From Clostridiales bacterium (GTDB taxonomy: Bacteria; Bacillota; Clostridia; Oscillospirales; Oscillospiraceae), in NCBI GenBank assembly GCA_004553545.1, contig SFLD01000027.1, positions 1-35,504 of the forward strand: a DNA stretch of 35,504 nt, in the 5' to 3' direction. Both the position numbers and the translations under genes were made by a program. Under the pieces are notes generated by a model. It was not told the DNA's origin. It did no database searches and saw only the letters and a list, made by a program, of their open reading frames with translations. Shown here in pieces: positions 30,453-35,504 of the stretch (the stretch's first letter is position 1; each line of letters begins with the position of its first letter).

Positions 30453-31472
30453 TTACAGGTCGTTATCCACGCTGTCCATGTAGCGCATCAGCTCCACGGC
30501 CTTGGTGGCGTAGCCGCACTCGTTGTCGTACCAGGAGACCACCTTCACGAAGGTGTCGGTGAGAGCGATGCCGGCCTTGGCGTCGAAGATGGAGGTGCGG
30601 GGATCGCTGATGAAGTCGGAGGAGACCACGGGGTCCTCGGTGTAGCCCAGAACGCCCTTCAGCTCGCCCTCGGAGGCGTCCTTCATGGCCTGGCAGATCT
30701 CCTCATAGGTGGCGGGCTTCTCCAGATTGACGGTCAGGTCCACCACGGAGACATCCAGGGTGGGGACGCGCATGCTCATGCCGGTGAGCTTGCCGTTGAG
30801 CTCGGGGATGACCTTGCCCACGGCCTTGGCCGCGCCGGTGGAGGAGGGAATGATGTTGCCGCAGGCGGCACGGCCGCCGCGCCAGTCCTTCAGGGAGGCG
30901 CCGTCCAGGATCTTCTGGGTGGGGGTCACGGAGTGGACGGTGGTCATGAGGCCGTCCTTGATGCCGAAGTTGTCCTGCAGGACCTTGGCGATGGGGGCCA
31001 GGCAGTTGGTGGTGCAGGAGGCGTTGGAGACATAGGTCATGTCGGGGGTGTACTTCTTGTGGTTGACGCCCATGACGAACATGGGGGTGTCATCCTTGGA
31101 GGGCGCGCCGATGACCACGTGCTTGGCGCCGGCCTCGATGTGGCCGCGGCAGAGCTCGGCGGTCAGGTGCTTGCCGGTGGACTCCATGATGAACTCGGCG
31201 TCCACGCTCTTCCAGGGGATGTCCTTGGCCTCCATCTGGTTAAAGACGGCGATCTTGCGGCCATTGACGATGAGGGCGCCCTCCTCGGAATCCACGGTGC
31301 CGGGGAACTTGCCGTGGACCGTGTCATAGCGCAGCATATAGGCCATGTAATCCGGGGACATGAAGGGATCGTTGATGGCCACGACCTCAACGTCCTCCCG
31401 CTGCTCCGCGGCGCGGAGAACCAGACTGCCGATGCGGCCAAAGCCGTTAATGCCGATTCTCGTTTTCTTCAT
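30453..31472 (-). CDS. gap: Type I glyceraldehyde-3-phosphate dehydrogenase
   Basis: Catalyses NAD+-dependent oxidation and phosphorylation of glyceraldehyde 3-phosphate to 1,3-bisphosphoglycerate in glycolysis, and the reverse. It has 339 residues, the normal length. The Rossmann start is 'RIGINGFGRIGSLVLR'. The catalytic 'SNASCTTNCLAP' holds C153, and H180 in 'MTTVHSVTPTQKILDG' is the partner base. 'KDWRGGRAACGNIIPSSTGAAKAVG' and 'WYDNECGYATK' are the phosphate and C-terminal signatures. The H-S-V-T-P-T-Q version is closer to the E. coli GapA type than to the usual Firmicutes 'HSYTNDQ'. It is monocistronic, not part of a pgk-tpi cluster, and divergent from a LacI regulator, which suggests sugar-responsive control. 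Confidence 0.97.
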   Translation of the reverse strand: MKKTRIGINGFGRIGSLVLRAAEQREDVEVVAINDPFMSPDYMAYMLRYDTVHGKFPGTVDSEEGALIVNGRKIAVFNQMEAKDIPWKSVDAEFIMESTGKHLTAELCRGHIEAGAKHVVIGAPSKDDTPMFVMGVNHKKYTPDMTYVSNASCTTNCLAPIAKVLQDNFGIKDGLMTTVHSVTPTQKILDGASLKDWRGGRAACGNIIPSSTGAAKAVGKVIPELNGKLTGMSMRVPTLDVSVVDLTVNLEKPATYEEICQAMKDASEGELKGVLGYTEDPVVSSDFISDPRTSIFDAKAGIALTDTFVKVVSWYDNECGYATKAVELMRYMDSVDNDL

Positions 31473-31560
31473 ACTGAAAGACTCCTTTTCGTCTCAATTC
31501 AATGACTCTCTTCCAATGGTTCGCGTTCCGGTGCCAGAAGATGCGGAAACCCTCAAAAAC

Positions 31561-31596
31561 CGATTGCGTAAACGATTTGGTAAACGATTGTATGAG
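31561..31596. promoter_or_regulatory. Three 12-bp operator-like direct repeats on the gap leader
   Basis: CGATTGCGTAAA, CGATTTGGTAAA and CGATTGTATGAG in tandem with a 12-bp period. They lie immediately downstream of the gap -10 box, a repressor position. The AAACGATT core recurs in the divergent lacI promoter. Confidence 0.6.
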
Positions 31597-31597
31597 T

Positions 31598-31626
31598 ATA
31601 GTATCACGATTCTCTGCCGGTGGCAA
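31598..31626 (-). promoter_or_regulatory. gap promoter
   Basis: On the minus strand: TTGCCA, a 17-bp spacer, TACTAT. The leader is about 120 nt and begins with the three 12-bp repeats. Confidence 0.55.
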
Positions 31627-31679
31627 CCGTCAAATTCCATGATTTTTTCCCACGTCTTTTAGCAGTTTTGCTCAAAGAC

Positions 31680-31692
31680 AATCGGTTAACCG
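31680..31692. promoter_or_regulatory. AATCGGTTAACCG site between gap and lacI
   Basis: Contains the perfect palindrome CGGTTAACCG (31683-31692) and shares AATCGGTT with the inverted gap-leader repeats. Probably another site of the same regulator. Confidence 0.4.
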
Positions 31693-31723
31693 GGAAGAAA
31701 AGCGAAAAAAGCCGGAAAAGTTC

Positions 31724-31752
31724 TTGACGTTCCGGCGCCGGGAGGCTATACT
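31724..31752 (+). promoter_or_regulatory. lacI-family gene promoter
   Basis: TTGACG, a 17-bp spacer, TATACT. Just downstream are AAACGATCG (31759-31767) and the inverted repeat CGCAAGC-N9-GCTTGCG (31774-31796), both possible autoregulatory sites. Confidence 0.7.
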
Positions 31753-31813
31753 GTTCCCAAACGATCGAAATTACGCAAGCAGGAAAAACGCTTGCGCAAC
31801 CGGGGTGACCGCA

Positions 31814-32830
31814 ATGAAAGTGACCATCAGCGATGTGGCGAGGCTCGCGGGAGTCTCCACCGCCACCGTTTCCCACACCATCAACCAGACCCGCTACGTC
31901 TCCGAGGAGACCCGGGACAAAGTCTACGCCGCCATCCGGGAGCTGGGCTACACGCCGGACGCCTCCGCCCGGAGCTTCCGCACCGGTAAGAAGAAGACCG
32001 TGGGCTTCGTGGTGCCGGATATCTCCAGCAAGTTCTTCGGCACCATGATCGAGACGGCGGAGGACTGCCTCTCCGCCCACGGCTACCACCTCATCGTCTC
32101 CAACAGCAAGGAGAGCATGGAGCGGGAGGAGAACAACATCCGCCTCCTGACGGCGGGTCTCGTGGACGGGCTTCTCGTGGCCAGCACCATGGACAGCTTC
32201 CAGCGCTTCGACGCCCTGATCCCCAACGGCTTCCCCGTGGTGCTGGTGGACCGGGTCTTTGACACCAAGAAGTACTCCTCCGTCAGTGTGTCCAACTTCC
32301 AGCCCATTTATCGCAGCGTCTGCCGCCTGGTCCGCAAGGGCGACACCCGCATCGGCATCATCGGCGGCCTGCCCTGGCTCTCCTCCACGAAAGAGCGCAT
32401 CGCCGCCTATCAGCAGGCCGTGCAGGACTGCGGCATGGAGGTGGACGAGAACCTCATCCGCTACGGCGGCGTGGACGAGGGCAGCGCCCAGCAGTGCCTG
32501 GACGAGCTGATGGAGAAGGAGTGCGACGCCCTCATCGTCTGCCGGAACTCCCTGGTGTCCGAGGCCATCGTCTACGCCCACCGGCACAACATCCGCCTGG
32601 GCCAGGACATCGACCTTGTGAGCTTTGTGGACTACGACTCCAGCCTCAACCAGCTCTACGCCGACCAGATGGACTCCATCATCCAGCCGGTGGAGGAGCT
32701 GGGCACCGCCGCCGGCGAGCAGATCCTCCAGCGCATCGAGGAGCCCGACGCCCCCGTCCTGGAGAAGGTCCTCACTTCCGCCTACCGCCCCTACAGTCCC
32801 CCCGGCGCCTGGGCTCCGTCCCAGAGATAA
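31814..32830 (+). CDS. LacI family transcriptional regulator
   Basis: A 338-residue repressor. Residues 1-50 hold the LacI helix-turn-helix and hinge ('TISDVARLAGVSTATVSHTINQTRYVSEETRDKV...LGYTPDASARSFRTGK'). The rest is a periplasmic-binding-like sugar-sensing domain from 'KTVGFVVPDISSKFFGTMI' to 'DLVSFVDYDSSLNQLYAD'. ATG 31814 is the family start; the frame extends upstream to 31724 only through the promoter. It is divergent from gap, and the shared AAACGATT/AATCGGTT motifs between them make gap the most likely target, besides itself. This would be a CggR- or CcpA-like control of central glycolysis by a different protein. The effector is unknown. Confidence 0.93.
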   Translation: MKVTISDVARLAGVSTATVSHTINQTRYVSEETRDKVYAAIRELGYTPDASARSFRTGKKKTVGFVVPDISSKFFGTMIETAEDCLSAHGYHLIVSNSKESMEREENNIRLLTAGLVDGLLVASTMDSFQRFDALIPNGFPVVLVDRVFDTKKYSSVSVSNFQPIYRSVCRLVRKGDTRIGIIGGLPWLSSTKERIAAYQQAVQDCGMEVDENLIRYGGVDEGSAQQCLDELMEKECDALIVCRNSLVSEAIVYAHRHNIRLGQDIDLVSFVDYDSSLNQLYADQMDSIIQPVEELGTAAGEQILQRIEEPDAPVLEKVLTSAYRPYSPPGAWAPSQR

Positions 32831-32836
32831 GCATGA

Positions 32837-32869
32837 AAAGGGAGCCAGCCCGATGGGCTGGCTCCCTTT
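32837..32869. terminator. Bidirectional terminator between convergent lacI and peptidase E-like genes
   Basis: AAAGGGAGCCAGCCC-GAT-GGGCTGGCTCCCTTT, a perfect 15-bp stem with A/T ends on both sides. Confidence 0.92.
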
Positions 32870-32882
32870 CTTCGTCTGATGC

Positions 32883-33602
32883 TCACGCCAGGGAAAGCGC
32901 GTCGCCTTCCCGGCTGATCTGGCGGAGCGTACCGTCGGCCACCTCGTAGGCTTCGCCCCGGAGCTGGGTGCGGCCGTCCCGGCAGAGGAGGTAGCTGCCG
33001 TCCACCAGGGCCAGGAAGCGCTGGCCGAGACTGTCGGGATAGGTCACGTCCTCAAAGAGCCGCAGGCCGTCCAGGATGTCCGTCTTCGTCCGCTGGTAGT
33101 GAGGCAGCACCTGGGCCTTCGTGATGCCCAGGCCTGGCAGGAAACGGGGATGCTCCGGCCGGGTCTCCCCCGGCAGCTCCGGCTGGACGTAGACCGTCTC
33201 CGCGCTGTTCATGGTCCCGGCGCTGATGCCCAGCACCACACCGCCGAAGCCCGCCATGGCCTCCCGCAGGCGGACCTCCTGGAAAAAGCGGTTCTGGGCC
33301 AGGGTCGGCCCGCCCGCGAGGATGATGAGGTCGGCGGCTTTCACCAGTTCCGCCGCCATCTCCGGGTTCCGGTGGTCCAGGACGCTCCGCAGGGGCACCG
33401 GGAAGCCGGCGTTCTCAATGGCCGCGAACATCTCCCCGGCGAAGCGGTCCGTGAAGGCGAAGTCATCCGGGTCCGAGCAGACGAAAAGTCCCCGGGCGGG
33501 CCGGGGCATGACCTTCTCCAGTTCCGAGACAAGGCCGTTGGCGGGATTCAGCCGGGTGTGGTCCTGCCCCACCGCCGGACTGCTGGTCAAAAACGCGATC
33601 AT
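32883..33602 (-). CDS. Peptidase E-like serine peptidase (family S51)
   Basis: A cytoplasmic protein of 239 residues, close to the usual 230 of S51 dipeptidases, which cleave Asp-X dipeptides. The nucleophile elbow is 'VVLGISAGTMN' with S127, preceded by 'DLIILAGGPTLAQNRFFQ', the glycine-rich strand typical of the family. A His or Glu partner is expected further on, but the fold alone does not prove Asp-dipeptide specificity; cyanophycinase-like relatives have the same core. ATG 33602 is chosen for AAAGGAAG 7 nt upstream; the frame upstream to 33770 runs through the promoter into repeat island 3. It is monocistronic and convergent with the lacI gene. Confidence 0.88.
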   Translation of the reverse strand: MIAFLTSSPAVGQDHTRLNPANGLVSELEKVMPRPARGLFVCSDPDDFAFTDRFAGEMFAAIENAGFPVPLRSVLDHRNPEMAAELVKAADLIILAGGPTLAQNRFFQEVRLREAMAGFGGVVLGISAGTMNSAETVYVQPELPGETRPEHPRFLPGLGITKAQVLPHYQRTKTDILDGLRLFEDVTYPDSLGQRFLALVDGSYLLCRDGRTQLRGEAYEVADGTLRQISREGDALSLA

Positions 33603-33637
33603 AGCGAAACTTCCTTTCTGAAATAGCTTTCCCTCTG

Positions 33638-33667
33638 ATCTTATCACGATCTCAGGCAGCTGGTCAA
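33638..33667 (-). promoter_or_regulatory. Promoter of the peptidase E-like gene
   Basis: On the minus strand: TTGACC, an 18-bp spacer, TAAGAT. It lies about 20 bp from the edge of repeat island 3. Confidence 0.6.
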
Positions 33668-33686
33668 GGGCGCTGCCGCGTGGCCG

Positions 33687-34360
33687 GTAGGGTGCCAAGG
33701 AAGCTTGGCCGCTTTCCACCCCCATTTTCTTTTTGGCGCCCCAAAAAGAAAACGGCGGTGAAGCCGTCAAAAGAAAAAACGCTTTTCGCTGCGCAGTTAC
33801 GGGCGCGGAGCGCCCTGCCGCGCAGCGGGATGCGGCCCTAAACTGTTCTGCTCAGTTAAGGTAATGTCAGCGTAAGCACGGGCGGGGCTTTGCTGAGACT
33901 TCCAAGCGTTGTACGCCGTGCTGCACTCTGATGTCATCGGGCAAAGACCGAATTTGACCAGCTGCTCTTTCCGCGCTCAGAGCGCTGCCCGGGAGGTCGC
34001 GGCAACTCTCTGCAACCACCCGTAGGGGCCGATGCCTACATCGGCCCGCTGCTGGGCACTGCCAGCGTTGCACCCGTAGGGCGGGGTGACCTCACCCCGC
34101 CGCTCCCCAGGCGCACCCCGCTGTCGGTCCACTCCCGCTCCCCCTGTAGGGGGCGGGCTCTGTCCCGCCCCGTTGGGGCAAGGTCCGTTTCCCGCACAAA
34201 TTTCCGTTGGTTCCCGAATACTCCCTCGCGTAGGGGCGGACCTGTGTGTCCGCCCGCGGACGGGTCCCGCGAGGAACCGTGTCCGGGCCGACACATAGGT
34301 CGGCCCCTACAAAATCTCCATCTACCCCCAAACCGGGCAGGGACGGAGCCCCGCCCCTAC
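33687..34360 (+). repeat. Composite palindromic repeat island, copy 3
   Basis: Same order as copy 1 but shorter. It begins with GCCAAG-GAAG-CTTGGC (33694-33709). Then come the TTTTCTTTTTGG-CGCC-CCAAAAAGAAAA hairpin (33725-33752), GCCGTCAAAAGAAAAAACGC, GGGCGCGGAGCGCCC, TCATCGGGCAAA (about 33934) and CAGAGCGCTGCCC (33979). GTAGGGGCCGATG (34022), GTAGGGCGGGGTGACC (34076), GTAGGGGGCGGGCTCTGTCC (34146), GTTGGTTCCCGAA (34205) and GTAGGGGCGGACC (34230) follow, ending with GAGCCCCGCCCCTAC (34346-34360). It lacks the 55-bp repeat. No credible gene. Confidence 0.85.
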
Positions 34361-34410
34361 GTGAACGCCGGGAGCTTCCCGCAGCGGCGGGGAACGCCCC
34401 CCAACGACGA

Positions 34411-34436
34411 AAAGAGCTGCCTTGCGGCAGCTCTTT
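34411..34436 (-). terminator. Terminator of the membrane protein gene
   Basis: AAAGAGCTGCC-TTGC-GGCAGCTCTTT, an 11-bp perfect stem, 10 nt past the minus-strand stop. The U-rich side of the stem is the plus-strand one, but the A/T end is symmetrical. Confidence 0.7.
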
Positions 34437-34446
34437 CTCTTTGTGC

Positions 34447-35175
34447 TCAGCAGGCGCGGGGCGGACAGACGCTGTCGGCCAGCTCCCGGGCCACCCGGCG
34501 GATGCGTTCCTCCTCGGTCTCAGGGGGGAGGTCCGGGACCCGCTCCTCCCGCCGCCGGCGGCGGAGGAGGGCCACCAGGGGCACGGTCAGGGTCAGCCCC
34601 CCGCCCAGAAGGTGCAGCAGGGGCGAAACGCGGGCGTAGTCCTCCCACAGGAGGGGGAGGACGGCGTCCAGAGCGCCGAAGAGCCCCAGCAGCAGGAGGA
34701 TCAGGCCAAAGGTCCGCTTGCGGAAGATCTTTCTCAGCGGGAGCTCCGGGCAGGCCAGCTTGGCGCTGACCGCCAGCACCCCCAGGAGTACCAGGGCCGT
34801 CAGGACCCACTTCACCGCGACGCTCGCCACCGGCGAGAGGAAAGGCCAGGCCAGGGCGGCCAATTGCAGGATCGCCCAGCCCAGGCACCAGAGGGGGAAG
34901 GCGGTCGCCGCCCGGACCCAGGCGGGCAGGCTCAGGACTGCCTCCCGGACGCCGGTGCGGGCCTGGGCGCGGAGGCGCTTCGCCCCCCGGAGCTCGTCGC
35001 CGCTGTCGCCGTCGTCCCCGCCGTCATCCAGCAGGTCCCCGGCGGCGGGACTCACCTGGGCATCCGGCTGCAGCAGGTCCACCGGGTCCGCGAAGGCGGA
35101 GCCCAGCACCACCCCGGCGGCCGCCGCCAGTCCCGCGGCGGTCAGAGCCGCCTGCTTCTTTCGATCCTTTGCCAT
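34447..35175 (-). CDS. Membrane protein of unknown function
   Basis: A 242-residue protein. A short basic N-terminus and a hydrophobic segment (about 9-28, ending 'VLGSAFADPVDLL') suggest a signal or anchor. An acidic, Gly/Asp-rich stretch 'LLDDGGDDGDSGDE' follows at about 48-61. Three or four membrane helices then fill about 80-205, and a basic to acidic charged tail ends in Cys. I recognise no domain. ATG 35175 is chosen for GAAGGGGG and for the promoter at 35210-35238; the frame upstream crosses that promoter. It is monocistronic, followed by a terminator at 34411 and then repeat island 3, and divergent from a promoter for a gene beyond the window. Confidence 0.78.
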   Translation of the reverse strand: MAKDRKKQAALTAAGLAAAAGVVLGSAFADPVDLLQPDAQVSPAAGDLLDDGGDDGDSGDELRGAKRLRAQARTGVREAVLSLPAWVRAATAFPLWCLGWAILQLAALAWPFLSPVASVAVKWVLTALVLLGVLAVSAKLACPELPLRKIFRKRTFGLILLLLGLFGALDAVLPLLWEDYARVSPLLHLLGGGLTLTVPLVALLRRRRREERVPDLPPETEEERIRRVARELADSVCPPRAC

Positions 35176-35209
35176 GGTCTTGCCCCCTTCTGCGGGATTT
35201 TTCCCCTTT

Positions 35210-35238
35210 ATTCTACCGCCTTTCCGGAAAAATGGCAA
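35210..35238 (-). promoter_or_regulatory. Promoter of the membrane protein gene with a palindromic spacer
   Basis: On the minus strand: TTGCCA, a 17-bp spacer, TAGAAT. The spacer holds TTTCCGGAAA (35221-35230), a perfect 10-bp palindrome and possible operator. Confidence 0.6.
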
Positions 35239-35264
35239 GTCCCGCCGCCGGGAGGAAAAATCTT

Positions 35265-35296
35265 AACAGAAAGGAAACGCCCCTTTCTGTTATAAT
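35265..35296 (+). promoter_or_regulatory. Operator-like inverted repeat abutting a -10 box (rightward promoter)
   Basis: AACAGAAAGG-N7-CCTTTCTGTT (35265-35291) runs into TATAAT (35291-35296). The usual -35 position lies inside the palindrome and is poor, so a regulator is likely needed. No start codon for its gene is seen before the window ends. Confidence 0.5.
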
Positions 35297-35409
35297 AAGT
35301 GCATTCTACCCGGGGCCCGCCCCGGCGAGCCCCCGTTTTTCCCCCGGGGAGGCCCTGTCTCCCCCCGAAAGACCCGCCCCGGCGTCCCGCGGACGCCCCT
35401 GCCCAGGAA

Positions 35410-35504
35410 AGACTAACTATTAAATGTCAAGTCTGAAATGTGAGGAGTGGTAAAAATTTTAGACGGATCAAAAGGGCATAGCAAAGCGGACATCCAGATG
35501 GACG
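35410..35504. other. Abrupt AT-rich segment at the right edge
   Basis: After about 110 bp of very GC-rich sequence, the base composition drops at about 35410, beginning CTAACTATTAAATGTCAAGT. No frame or terminal inverted repeat can be judged inside the window. It may be the end of an inserted element or the leader of the next gene. Confidence 0.25.

Noticed and set aside
33603..33770. N-terminal extension of the peptidase E-like frame
   Set aside because: It would cross the promoter at 33638-33667 and read into repeat island 3; the ATG at 33602 has a good ribosome-binding site.
1..35504. tRNA, rRNA, known riboswitches, integrase or phage genes
   Set aside because: No cloverleaf, rRNA stretch or known aptamer core was recognised on either strand, and no gene resembles an integrase, transposase or phage protein.

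Overview
The window looks like a chromosomal segment of a high-GC (roughly 65%) gut-type Clostridia, most likely Oscillospiraceae/Ruminococcaceae (Oscillibacter, Lawsonibacter or Flavonifractor relatives). This rests on the Gram-positive Shine-Dalgarno sites, LPxTG proteins and sortases, the GC-rich codon use, and the short palindromic 'GTAGGGGC' repeats that are common in that group. No rRNA, tRNA, CRISPR array or transposase was seen.

Left part (1-13.9 kb): the tail of a CoA-acylating aldehyde dehydrogenase is followed by about 1.1 kb of non-coding DNA made of hairpins and a ~98-bp tandem repeat. Next come a membrane glycosyltransferase 2, an XRE regulator fused to a desulfoferrodoxin-like domain, a CAT-type acetyltransferase, an alpha/beta hydrolase, a lipoprotein, a MATE exporter with a candidate operator, and an iron-sulfur-flavoprotein-like reductase. 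A sodium-coupled NSS transporter lies divergent from a LysR regulator, with a clear T-N11-A box between them. A pseudouridine catabolism pair follows (psuK with an N-terminal HTH, then psuG).

Middle (14-19.3 kb): an AlbA/Schlafen-type ATP-binding regulator, then a FliB-like Cys-rich protein in an operon with a second MATE transporter.

Right part (19.3-30 kb): a seven-gene minus-strand operon for a sortase-assembled pilus. In transcription order it holds a coiled-coil protein, a dedicated signal peptidase I, a 1573-residue tip adhesin, the major LPSTG pilin, a class C sortase, an LPQTG minor/anchor pilin and a second sortase. The adhesin carries fibro-slime, ricin-lectin and CnaB modules and a degenerate CHAP-like module. 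The operon has its own promoter, a ~200-nt leader and upstream palindromes. Then come gap (GAPDH) divergent from a LacI regulator with repeated operator-like motifs between them, a peptidase E-like protein, and a small membrane protein at the right edge.

The most unusual non-coding feature is a composite repeat island of 0.7-1.15 kb present three times (3985-4980 +, 15551-16705 -, 33687-34360 +). The same ordered series of short palindromic modules recurs in each copy, with no conserved reading frame. It sits between unrelated genes in either orientation and is the best candidate here for an undescribed element.
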